This document shows, piece by piece, positions 1 to 8,151 of a DNA stretch of 11,704 bases. The stretch is from Stramenopiles sp. TOSAG23-2 (taxonomy: Eukaryota > Sar). The position numbers and the translations under genes are program-made. Below the pieces are notes generated by a model, which had not been told where the DNA came from, made no database searches, and saw only the letters and a program-made list of their open reading frames with translations. The stretch is from the NCBI GenBank assembly GCA_900128395.1, contig LT649908.1, forward strand, positions 1-11,704, in the 5' to 3' direction. The stretch's first letter is position 1. Each line of letters opens with the position of its first letter.

Positions 1-234
1 CCTTTCAACATTTTACACTTGAAAATTGTGTTTTTCTGCCATGTTTTCTGTTTTTCATTTCCTATCATATTTATACTTAATGTCGTCCTTTTCATATACT
101 CAGTAGATTTGTAGTGTTTTATATATTTGATAGGCCAGATTAGGTATTTTTGTACTTGAGAAGTGCATTTATAAATTTTAAAAAATTCACTATTATCTTG
201 TAATTTTTCAGCCGTCCTAAATTATAAAAAAAAA
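1..234. other. 3' flank of the RalGAP alpha-like gene
   Basis: This AT-rich stretch lies downstream of the TAG stop of the minus-strand gene and presumably holds its 3' untranslated region and polyadenylation site. I see no AATAAA on the minus strand here and no convincing open frame on either strand. Confidence 0.5.
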
Positions 235-3200
235 CTAAACATAACTTAAAGAAACTGCATCTCGTACAAATAACTGATCCACAACATGTACACCAACTTG
301 TTGAAACTTATTCAAAATCTCATCAATCAACAAGACCCTCCTCTGAAAAGGTAGCTGCTGCACACCACGCACAGCCGCAATAGCGTTCAGTGCGGTTTGC
401 CTTGCCAACATTGGTGCCAAATCTGCATGGATAATCATTCCATCTTGCAAAGGGCCAAAAGATATAGTATCAGTTCGGCAATATATTTCTACACGTAAAA
501 GTTTTGGGGCGAAATCAGAGCCGCCCACATTAGTATCGTCTTTGTCCTGTCTAAATTTATAAGGGCAAATAGGCAATAGAACTATAAACACATCCGTAAC
601 CTTACTGATAAAAGTACGTACATCATATGCTCGCTCATTGTCACACCAAACAATTTGAACAGTATCATTACCAATGTGTCGTTTTCGACGTATTTGTTGT
701 TTATCATTTTCTTTTAACGGTAGCCATGTTAAAACGTGATAAATTATTTCTACCGTGGGATCATCATAATACAGCGCATGGACATGCTCAGTCGCATCTA
801 AACCACCCGTGTAACGCCCCTGTGAAACCAGGTCACCGATTTGTTCATCGCGTCCCAATCCCGAGACAAACTTATCGTATGCAAGTGAACCGTGAGTATT
901 TTGCATAATTTCAACTTGAGTTGTTTGACCTTGGCCAACATATACAACGCCAACTTTTGTAGTGTGCCTTGGATTTGCTCTGTCCAACGAACGCAAGAAA
1001 GTACGCAAACGCTTGTTATCTTCAAGGGGAATAAACTCTTTTAGCTGATTTGGACCAATAAATCCTATATCTGACAAAAATTGTCTACAACGATCAAATG
1101 TTGTAACAGATGTAATACTTTCATTTTTATCATTGTTACGATGATCAGCAGAGGAATAAGCAGATGAAAATGAATCATCCTCATCATCATTACGTGCGTA
1201 ACTATCTCTCTGCTTTACTACTAATTTACTAAATCTATTTTTTTCTGCTAGTCCCATACTTTCAATTTTATCTAAAAACACATTGTCAGCATCAACATTC
1301 TTTTCTAAATATTTTCGTGTTGTTTCATAATATGCTCTAAATGTTTGACTTTCATCACAATCACTGTCAAATTTATTGATAGTAAAATTTATAAGGTCTT
1401 CCAACCGATTTGAATACGTAGATGATTTGGGAATATCACTCTTCGCATATGCTTCGATCAATAAGTTGTGTAATGTATTATCTTCATTCTCCTCATTCCT
1501 ACTTTCATGCACGCCGTTTCCAACCATTTCTAATACAACATCTTCAACGCTGTTGCCATTGTCAATTATATCCGTCTCAACACTTACTTTTTTCAACGGA
1601 ACGTGGCCATACGTTTGTTTTATATCTCTTAAATAATCAAAGTCCCATGAAAATTTACCATTGGCATCTCTCATGATAATACGAGAAAAACACCGTTCGA
1701 TATCCCCATTAACCAATGGCAATTCAGATATGCTAAAAATTTTTCCATTTAACGTGAAGAACAATGCCTTCGAGGCATCTGTATCGTTTTCAACTACATT
1801 AGTACGATAACCACCGTTCCGAATAAGTGCCGCAGGAGCTTTAAAATACCTAAATAAGTGAGATACAGTTGTTTGAGCTTCATATAGAGCTTTTAATTCC
1901 GCTGCTGTTTTCTTTACACCAAAGTCACCACCAGGATCGTCGCGATGAAGATTACCTTGATTAATCGCAGCCGTGCGTGAAGAAGACGATTGGGAGGATT
2001 TAGATTTGGCGAGCGTTTTTGACTTTGGAGAGCGTTTTTTATCGGTTAAATATGAGTGTGTCGAGCCCTTTCTTGCCGATAACCCATCTTTATGAATTAT
2101 TTTGCCTAATATTTCTAATACATTTTCCACAACAGAATCATCTTTTTGCAACATAGTCCAAACTTTTAATGCTCGCGAAATTTTTTGGACAATCGACCAC
2201 ATATCATCCACTGGCATTTCCAAATTACGAACCTTTAAATTCTCAATGCATGTTAAAACAGTTTTCGTTAGTGATTGGATTACATTCGTCACAATTTGCT
2301 TACAATTTTCCCCTAAGCCATCTTCATTTTCAAGGCCTTTTGCAATAAATATTAAGGAGGATAACGCTTGCAAAACTACCTTAGAGGATATCCCTTTTTT
2401 ATCGACAGATTCAATTATTTGAATGAATGAATTTATAATATGCAATTGGGAATTATTATGGAAATCATTGTATTTATTTACGAACCGTGGATATATATCT
2501 CTTTCAATTAAATCATAGATTTCTTGTTGTGCTTCATCAAAAAATGACATATTAATGTCATCATTATCATCATTTGTTAATTGTAGCGATTGGATAGCAT
2601 CTGAATTTTTAGAGGAAATATTTACTTCACGTTCCGAATTTTTCTCAATATACGTCTTGTGAATAAGCCCGCCTAATTTAATTGCTACGGCTCTATCACT
2701 ACTTTCTTTGTTGTATGATGCTGTTATTGTGGAAGCATGAAATTTTTCAACGTCAATCCAAAAATCAACATTTTCATCGCTATACTGTTTTTCGCTAAAA
2801 TCTCTTAATTGTTGTCGAAGAGCATCATCGTATAAAATATCTATCAATTTCATCGATTCAAAAAGATTCACAGGTCTCGATGCTTTCTCGATCATCAACC
2901 GTCTTGTTTCATGTTGAAACATCGTAGATAAGGCGTGCATAATTTGAGACATTACGAACGGATCACTCTCATAACTTAACACCTTTAAGAGCAACTTTAG
3001 ACCATGTGATTGCCGTAGAAGGTACTTTGGTGCCATCAATGATTTTTCTATATTATCTGATTTACTTGTATCTTCTTTCGTACCAACAGAGCGGAGATGT
3101 ATACTTCGCGTGAGTAAAGAATGTACCAATGCGTTTGAATCCAACTTCGCAAACAATGCAGCATGGCAAAATATAGAAGACAATATACTAACAATGCTTC

Positions 3201-6200
3201 CTCGCAAATGCTTTGTTAACTTGTTATACTCCTTGTTTGACAAGCCATGGATGAGATAGTCTATTGAATACAAATATGATGGTATTAATGTACTAACCCC
3301 GTCATGACCAGTTGAAAATATGTCCATGGAGTGAGAAAGTATACTATGTACAACAGATAAATCTGAATTGTCTGGAAAGGACAATCCATACCCAATACAG
3401 CTGTATATTTCGAAAAGTCTATCACGAGATATAATTTCACCTGTACGTATGCTAATCAATATGCAAATGACAGAGAATGCCATTGCTTTTCCACCTTCAA
3501 ATTTCCCACTATAATCGTATAAATGTTCTTCAAAATCATGCAAACAAGCGTTTAATAACCATGGACCAAAAAGATCAATTACTGTAGAGACCAACGGCGT
3601 TATAAATTTGGTACCACGTTTATATGTCGCAGCAACTTGCTCTTGAATACGCAACCAAGCTCTTATCATGTAAATAATTTGTAAGACAATTGTTTCAAAT
3701 CCTTTTGGATAATTACGTGTTTTCCATATCTCACAATGCTTACCACATGAGAAAACATGCAAAAGTCTATCCCACAAAATAAACAAATGTGCCGAGTTAG
3801 AAATATCTTTATTTGCCCACTTTCCATACAGTGAAGATTTTCTTTGTTTACTAGCACCCTTTTGTTCATTATCACCCTCATCATCTGCACCACCGTCCTT
3901 TCTCGTCGATTTTTTATCATCATCATCTTTATCTTCTTTTTTTTCTTCAACCGTATGAACATCTTGGAATATTTCGTAAAGAGCTTGATAGAAATAATTA
4001 TTCTCATCATCCCAATAATTTGTTTTTGATTTTGCTTGATCCAATACTTTGTATGCCGCATCAGTGGATTCAAACATATATTTTAAATTATTCACATCAA
4101 ATGATGTAATTATTGACTTCGGGAAATTTAATCGTGCATGCAATTTCTTATTACTTGCTTTTAGATTCGATTTTTTCATGGACTTTGATTTCGTAATTGT
4201 TGGAGTTAAGAAAGATTTCGCTTCAATTGCATTTTTTCTTATGTCTTCATGCATTTGTACTTTATGCTTTGTATACGATAAGTTCAATATTGTCCGCGTT
4301 AAACATACTAAAACAATACCGACTGCCTTTATTGCAGCTGGATTGATAAGAATACCAGGCATTTCACTATATACATAAGACCATGTTTTAAAGTCTAGTC
4401 GTTTAGTCAAAACCAACAATTTAAACACAGCGAGAGTTGAACGAGTAACGTAATTTCCACCACCACCAGTGGTAATAATAGCACTTACATTTGTAGTATT
4501 GCGTGATATTTTGGCCACAGTATGTAATAGTTGCTGTATGTTTAATTGAAAGTCACGCGTGTAAATGTAGTCTGACGTGCTAATACTTTGTAATAAGTTC
4601 ATAGCAACTGAAAATGTTGTCTCAAAGCCAGTAGAAGCGTTGTTCTTAATATGTAATTTGGACATCTCTATGATAGCACAAGCTTGTGCAATGAACACAT
4701 TAAAATGTATTTCTACTTTGTTCTCTATAGATACTCGAGTTAATGGACATTCTTTGCTAATAATCCAAGAACGATATACACCCAGAATAACAGATGCTTG
4801 ACTTTCGACAACTAGATTAGGAGTTGAAATGAATATGTTAAAAATCTCTAATACATTCTGAGTACGTTTCACATCCCCAACAATAAGCCTTGAGAAATAA
4901 TTAAGCCTTAATGAATTAGTCAAAAATTTCACTACGATTTTTTGCAATCCATGTGGTGTCTCTGTTATTAAACATTTAGACGATAACTTTTGGCCTTTTT
5001 TAATCAACCTATCGGAAAATCTCGTAAATCCAAAATTTATATTTGGATAAATTATTGGAAATATATAATTGTATAACGTGAAGTACCAAAATTGCAACTT
5101 GTCTGGTTCCTGTAAATGGTTGATGCTTTGTACATGTTGAAGCAAACAATTTAGCATAGTTTTTACATTGTCTTTAGATGATTGCTCATGTTCATCAATA
5201 GCAATTAAAAAAGGAAATGTATCGACATAGCTAGCTAGGTTTATAGCAGTATTGCCACTTTTCTTTTTCGTAAAGCTGTGAGTTTTAATATTTAAACTAT
5301 CATCCCGTGAGCTTTTTATCATACGTTTTAAATCATTGTAATACGGAGTCCAATCGAAAGAGGCAATTAATAATGACAAAAATGGATGTAATCTTTCATA
5401 AGTTTTGATAATTGAATTAAACGATTTAGTATCTAAATGATCATGCAATGGGATGACTACATCCGAATCATCGCTACGGTTTAACAAGGTTGCTTTATTT
5501 TTACTTTCAATTTCGTCATATCTATTTTGTGTTTCGACTACATTTTTGCCTGGTAAAGACCATCTTTTCGAGCAATAGTCAAGGAAGCTGTCACCTTTCG
5601 AAGTTTTTGTTTCAAACTCTTTTAATGTTCTAAAGATATGTTTTCTCGCTACTCGATTAGTATCCTTACTCATGTTTCGACTGCCTTCTTCATTTTCAGA
5701 ATCACTTTCACTGCTATCGCTACTTTCTTCTTCGACTTCATCTTTTGCTTTATTCGACACTTGATTTTTATTATTATTATCATTATTGTCATTATTGTCA
5801 TTATTTGTATCATCACTCACCAAAGGTACACGGCATAATAATTCTGCTTGTTGATAAACATCCCCATTGGCATTTGGATTGTCTGGAAACTTCAATCCAA
5901 TAATATGAATCAAAAGTTTAAAAACTTTAATTCGCAAACTGTAACGATTGAAATGTACTAAAAATTTCGACAGCAACTCATACAATCTCGTTTCCTCCCA
6001 ACCTTCTTTTATAATTTTACTTTCATATATTATTAATTTCTCTAAACACCATATAATAAGTTCAACATCACTTTCTTTGACATTTTTTTGTTTCATAAAT
6101 CCCCAAAAATTTTGTTTGGCCTTGGCCTCTTTAATCGACTGCATGTTTAATTCTAGTAAAGCATCTATCATGTTTTGAAATATATTATCATGTAAAACCC

Positions 6201-6423
6201 TGAACACGCGCTTTAAGAAATCTGCAGTTTCCTCTTTCTCAATTTTCACAATTTGCCGTAACTTTCCTACGGCGGATTTTTCTGAACCTAAAAATTTTTT
6301 AATTCTTGGATGAGAGGAATCAATCCATGGTTGTGCATTACTTTTCCCACTACGAGGAGATGGTGTTGATGATGCTCCTGACATAGCTTTTCTTCGCGTA
6401 ATAGACATGCCTCTATTCCTCAT
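235..6423 (-). CDS. RALGAPA: RalGAP alpha-like GTPase-activating protein with an inserted RGS domain
   Basis: One intronless frame of 2062 residues, from ATG at 6423 (further in-frame Met at residues 6 and 14) to TAG. The C-terminal third matches RalGAP alpha: an RDANGKFSWD segment (W1593), then the Rap/Ral-GAP domain from about K1823. That domain contains NTHGSLAYDKFVSGLG, VEIIYHVLTWLP and HIGNDTVQIVW, with N1919 at the catalytic Asn-thumb position, then FGPLQDGMI and RQTALNAI as in metazoan RalGAP alpha. The N-terminus (about 50-180) and middle are helical, HEAT/ARM-like. An RGS domain sits at about 1187-1325. Low-complexity inserts are Asn/Asp (about 205-220), Ser/Glu (about 228-250), Glu/Lys/Asp (about 822-850) and Ser/Lys (about 1460-1485). 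Length resembles human RALGAPA1, about 2,036 residues. Known family members pair with a beta subunit and stimulate GTP hydrolysis by Ral-type GTPases in the cytoplasm. The alternative, tuberin (TSC2), fits the C-terminus less well. The true substrate is unknown. Confidence 0.92.
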   Translation of the reverse strand: MRNRGMSITRRKAMSGASSTPSPRSGKSNAQPWIDSSHPRIKKFLGSEKSAVGKLRQIVKIEKEETADFLKRVFRVLHDNIFQNMIDALLELNMQSIKEAKAKQNFWGFMKQKNVKESDVELIIWCLEKLIIYESKIIKEGWEETRLYELLSKFLVHFNRYSLRIKVFKLLIHIIGLKFPDNPNANGDVYQQAELLCRVPLVSDDTNNDNNDNNDNNNKNQVSNKAKDEVEEESSDSSESDSENEEGSRNMSKDTNRVARKHIFRTLKEFETKTSKGDSFLDYCSKRWSLPGKNVVETQNRYDEIESKNKATLLNRSDDSDVVIPLHDHLDTKSFNSIIKTYERLHPFLSLLIASFDWTPYYNDLKRMIKSSRDDSLNIKTHSFTKKKSGNTAINLASYVDTFPFLIAIDEHEQSSKDNVKTMLNCLLQHVQSINHLQEPDKLQFWYFTLYNYIFPIIYPNINFGFTRFSDRLIKKGQKLSSKCLITETPHGLQKIVVKFLTNSLRLNYFSRLIVGDVKRTQNVLEIFNIFISTPNLVVESQASVILGVYRSWIISKECPLTRVSIENKVEIHFNVFIAQACAIIEMSKLHIKNNASTGFETTFSVAMNLLQSISTSDYIYTRDFQLNIQQLLHTVAKISRNTTNVSAIITTGGGGNYVTRSTLAVFKLLVLTKRLDFKTWSYVYSEMPGILINPAAIKAVGIVLVCLTRTILNLSYTKHKVQMHEDIRKNAIEAKSFLTPTITKSKSMKKSNLKASNKKLHARLNFPKSIITSFDVNNLKYMFESTDAAYKVLDQAKSKTNYWDDENNYFYQALYEIFQDVHTVEEKKEDKDDDDKKSTRKDGGADDEGDNEQKGASKQRKSSLYGKWANKDISNSAHLFILWDRLLHVFSCGKHCEIWKTRNYPKGFETIVLQIIYMIRAWLRIQEQVAATYKRGTKFITPLVSTVIDLFGPWLLNACLHDFEEHLYDYSGKFEGGKAMAFSVICILISIRTGEIISRDRLFEIYSCIGYGLSFPDNSDLSVVHSILSHSMDIFSTGHDGVSTLIPSYLYSIDYLIHGLSNKEYNKLTKHLRGSIVSILSSIFCHAALFAKLDSNALVHSLLTRSIHLRSVGTKEDTSKSDNIEKSLMAPKYLLRQSHGLKLLLKVLSYESDPFVMSQIMHALSTMFQHETRRLMIEKASRPVNLFESMKLIDILYDDALRQQLRDFSEKQYSDENVDFWIDVEKFHASTITASYNKESSDRAVAIKLGGLIHKTYIEKNSEREVNISSKNSDAIQSLQLTNDDNDDINMSFFDEAQQEIYDLIERDIYPRFVNKYNDFHNNSQLHIINSFIQIIESVDKKGISSKVVLQALSSLIFIAKGLENEDGLGENCKQIVTNVIQSLTKTVLTCIENLKVRNLEMPVDDMWSIVQKISRALKVWTMLQKDDSVVENVLEILGKIIHKDGLSARKGSTHSYLTDKKRSPKSKTLAKSKSSQSSSSRTAAINQGNLHRDDPGGDFGVKKTAAELKALYEAQTTVSHLFRYFKAPAALIRNGGYRTNVVENDTDASKALFFTLNGKIFSISELPLVNGDIERCFSRIIMRDANGKFSWDFDYLRDIKQTYGHVPLKKVSVETDIIDNGNSVEDVVLEMVGNGVHESRNEENEDNTLHNLLIEAYAKSDIPKSSTYSNRLEDLINFTINKFDSDCDESQTFRAYYETTRKYLEKNVDADNVFLDKIESMGLAEKNRFSKLVVKQRDSYARNDDEDDSFSSAYSSADHRNNDKNESITSVTTFDRCRQFLSDIGFIGPNQLKEFIPLEDNKRLRTFLRSLDRANPRHTTKVGVVYVGQGQTTQVEIMQNTHGSLAYDKFVSGLGRDEQIGDLVSQGRYTGGLDATEHVHALYYDDPTVEIIYHVLTWLPLKENDKQQIRRKRHIGNDTVQIVWCDNERAYDVRTFISKVTDVFIVLLPICPYKFRQDKDDTNVGGSDFAPKLLRVEIYCRTDTISFGPLQDGMIIHADLAPMLARQTALNAIAAVRGVQQLPFQRRVLLIDEILNKFQQVGVHVVDQLFVRDAVSLSYV
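370..957 (-). other. Rap/Ral-GAP catalytic domain (RalGAP alpha-like gene)
   Basis: Residues about 1823-2018. The order of motifs is the usual one for Rap_GAP domains (Pfam PF02145): VGVVYVGQGQ, GSLAYDKFVSGLG, VEIIYHVLTWLP, KRHIGNDTVQIVW, TDVFIVLLP. In this family the Asn of the HxGND motif supplies the catalytic thumb; here it is N1919, encoded at 667-669, and it is intact. A short hydrophilic insert (about 15 residues, RQDKDDTNVGGSD and flanks) separates the last strand from the FGPLQDG segment. The domain looks catalytically competent. Confidence 0.9.
2449..2865 (-). other. RGS domain inserted in the RalGAP alpha-like protein
   Basis: Residues about 1187-1325 carry the full RGS pattern: LIDILYDDALRQQLRDFSEK, YSDENVDFWIDVEKF, an EREVNISSK segment, then SFFDEAQQEIYDLIERDIYP followed by RF. 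Compared with RGS4, the residues that contact the G-alpha switch regions are kept: E1217 and N1218 (RGS4 E87/N88), N1268 (N128), L1305 (L159), D1309 (D163) and R1313 (R167). A short Asn/Asp insert lies before the DEAQ helix. It is in frame with the surrounding helical-repeat region and has no flanking intron. RGS domains accelerate GTP hydrolysis by heterotrimeric G-alpha subunits. Confidence 0.9.
5781..5807 (-). repeat. 9-bp tandem repeat encoding an Asn/Asp tract
   Basis: Two exact copies and a third imperfect copy of CATTATTGT (plus strand) lie within a longer ATT-rich run (about 5768-5807). On the minus strand they encode the NDNNDNNDNNN-type tract near residue 210 of the RalGAP alpha-like protein. 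This is typical slippage-prone low-complexity coding DNA, so its length may vary between strains. Confidence 0.8.
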
Positions 6424-6873
6424 ATTGTTTAATATTTATATATTTTTATATATATATATATAGCTTTACTGATATACTCGTATGTATATACATCTATTAA
6501 TTATAATATATATTTATTAAATTTATTGTGGATGATCTATTCACGGCACGTCACAACTAGCCGAGGCAATTTGGTAGAGTTAGTGCTGTGTGTATGTATT
6601 TTTCCATCAAAATCATGTTTATCCATAACCTTTTGAATGCTGTGTGGGCCTATTGCTTGCTATTAAAAGCCCAAACGACAAAACTGGTACACCAACAGCC
6701 AAAAATGCAATACAGCTTTCCAGCCTATTTTTTTTTGAACATGATGTAAATATCTATTACCACATAGTGATTTGTGTTAATATTAATGAATAAATATATA
6801 TATATTATAGTATTTCATATGGATATTTCACATTTCAAACATTCTCGGTAACTTTTTTCTCAACACATACTTT
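6424..6873. promoter_or_regulatory. Upstream region of the RalGAP alpha-like gene
   Basis: A 450-base stretch with no supported gene. It opens with a (TA)n-rich run (about 6435-6463) directly upstream of the minus-strand ATG, a likely place for the core promoter although no defined element can be assigned. A slightly GC-richer stretch (about 6540-6600) contains nothing I can identify. A second (TA)n run lies near 6795. Confidence 0.4.
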
Positions 6874-7002
6874 GTGTGGAATATTTGCACAGTGCTTCTT
6901 TACACCCCAAACAAAAACATATTAATTTTTCAACACGAAACAACACGAAAAAAAAGTCGACATAGTAAAAAGCGAAAGTTGTCTGCATCTACAACCCATA
7001 CC

Positions 7003-7316
7003 ATGAGAGATACGTCTAGGTGGACTATAGCATATACAGAGTTTCCAGCTATTGGTCAATTGAACAAAGATACGATGCTGGAGTATATCAAAAAGCGTTA
7101 TCAAGATGTACCGTTTCATATTTCAGAAAACTACATTTATAATGAAATCATTCAAAATGTAAATACAGTGCAGAACTGTGCAACTGCAACATTATGGCAG
7201 ATGACTGGCTGAACATCCTGTTTTTCCTAGGGACGTTCAAGGAAACTGACCCAGATGGAGATGTCTTTGTGCAGTTTCTGCAAAAAAGCATAAGTTCATG
7301 GGATACAAGACTCTGA
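7003..7316 (+). pseudogene. Short coding remnant, frameshifted or spliced, unknown function
   Basis: From ATG 7003 an open frame runs to TGA at 7210. It reads like a real protein (for example IKKRYQDVPFHISENYIYNE) and is GC-richer than the flanks. The same frame is open upstream to a GTG at 6874, through a basic KKSRHSKKRKL stretch. A second frame, with ATG at 7194, continues for 40 codons to TGA 7314 and contains FKETDPDGDVFVQF, which resembles a degenerate EF-hand loop. Two explanations are possible: a frameshift near 7190-7200 in a decayed gene, or a 72-nt intron (GTAAAT at 7159 to TTTTTCCTAG at 7230) giving a 72-residue product ending at 7293. In that spliced frame the EF-hand-like segment is not used. 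I do not recognise the family. Confidence 0.35.
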
Positions 7317-7510
7317 AACAGGTTATTTGCACAAACAAAAAATTAAAAGAACGAAAAAAGAGAGCAGATAAAAGTGTGGGAACATAAACAAAATTCACGT
7401 ACTTACACAATACCATTTTATATAGGAAAAATAACTTCCTGATAACACATCATTTTTTCATGTTCTTAATAGGTTTTCTACCATACAAATATTAATTCTA
7501 GATTTAGTAG
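7317..7510. other. Intergenic, no gene seen
   Basis: AT-rich sequence between the coding remnant and the GC-rich islet, with stop codons in all frames and no RNA-gene signature that I can recognise. Confidence 0.5.
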
Positions 7511-7777
7511 GAACACACGACGCTCAGGCCCGTAAAGGCAGGCAGGAGAGCGTATGCACGTACGATGGAAACGTGCAAAATCCTCCTGAAAACCCTTAAA
7601 TGGAAAAATGTTGCGAAAACCGAAAAAGAATTTGTAATTTGGACTGAGGAGCTGAGGAAGGATAGCTCCAGCCTGGCTAGTAGCTGGATAGCAAGGAGTT
7701 TGTCGTCCAAATATTATGTGCTATTACTTTACTTTAACTTTTATACAAACATCAATACATATGTACATAACGAGTAA
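7511..7777 (+). other. GC-rich islet with a short open frame of unknown nature
   Basis: The first 60 bases are close to 60 percent GC by eye count, against roughly a quarter in the flanks. One frame is open from 7511 to TAA 7775, with ATG at 7565 giving 70 residues. The first about 45 residues are basic and mixed (KILLKTLKWKNVAKTEKEF), while the last about 20 read like translated AT-rich non-coding DNA. A 6-bp inverted repeat (TCCAGC 7667-7672, GCTGGA 7683-7688) could form a hairpin. It could be a small gene, a transposon or retro-element remnant, or part of a non-coding RNA. No family is recognised. Confidence 0.25.
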
Positions 7778-7902
7778 TATTAAATTGAAAAACAACAAAC
7801 GATATTGTAGAAACAATCAAACTATTGTATCTATTTTTATTTATAGAATTAATTAATTTATTTATGAACAAACAATAATAAAAAAAGTCGTAGGAAAAAA
7901 AT

Positions 7903-8151
7903 ATGAGCGGTTGTGGATGTAAAACTTCTGGCAAAGCATGTAAGTGTACTAATTGCCAATGTGTTGGAAAACCTCAACCTCAATTAACCACTAGCAAATC
8001 AAATGATTGTTGTGGAAAGAATCAATCAACCACCAATAATTGTTGTGGAAAAAGTCAAAGAACACAATCGTGTGGGAATCATGGTTGTGCATGTGGTTCT
8101 GCTTGTAAATGTGAACCTGGAAAATGTAAGTGTGCCAGTGGAAATTTGTAA
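7903..8151 (+). CDS. Metallothionein-like cysteine-rich protein
   Basis: 82 residues with 17 cysteines, one histidine (H60) and no aromatic residue, the signature of a metallothionein, which binds Zn, Cd or Cu(I) through thiolate clusters in the cytosol. Cysteines form three groups: an N-terminal CxC-type cluster (C4, C6, C13, C15, C18, C20), two CC pairs in a linker (C36/37, C47/48), and a C-terminal CxC cluster (C57, C62, C64, C68, C70, C75, C77). The linker is Gln/Asn/Thr/Ser-rich and contains an 11-residue tandem duplication. The C-terminal GSACKCEPGKCKC resembles plant- and fungus-type metallothionein clusters. The ATG at 7903 follows an A-rich leader (AAAAAAAT), as expected for an AT-rich eukaryote. 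The gene stands alone. I found no canonical TGCRCNC metal-response element upstream. Confidence 0.85.
   Translation: MSGCGCKTSGKACKCTNCQCVGKPQPQLTTSKSNDCCGKNQSTTNNCCGKSQRTQSCGNHGCACGSACKCEPGKCKCASGNL
8005..8070 (+). repeat. 33-bp tandem duplication within the metallothionein
   Basis: Residues 35-45 (DCCGKNQSTTN) and 46-56 (NCCGKSQRTQS) are adjacent copies of one 11-residue unit. The DNA copies (8005-8037 and 8038-8070) are also clearly similar around TGTTGTGGAAA. Each copy adds one CC pair to the linker between the two main clusters. Confidence 0.75.

Noticed and set aside
627-908. Open frame of 93 residues on the plus strand
   Set aside because: It is the antisense shadow of the GAP-domain coding region, with no protein-like features.
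3666-4073. Open frame of 135 residues on the minus strand
   Set aside because: It is an alternative frame inside the long gene, produced by the Lys/Asp-rich tract; it reads as Lys/Met/Ile-rich shadow sequence.
5638-5838. Plus-strand hydrophobic open frame rich in Ile and Phe
   Set aside because: It is antisense to the Asn/Asp and Ser/Glu tracts; the hydrophobic look is a by-product of those codons.
6558-6579. tRNA A-box-like string (TAGCCGAGG then TTGGTAGAG)
   Set aside because: The spacing is wrong and there is no B-box (GGTTCGANNCC) or cloverleaf downstream.
7752-7902. Metal-response element upstream of the metallothionein
   Set aside because: No TGCRCNC core was found in the proximal upstream DNA; the nearest similar string (TGCACGT near 7555) lacks the final C.
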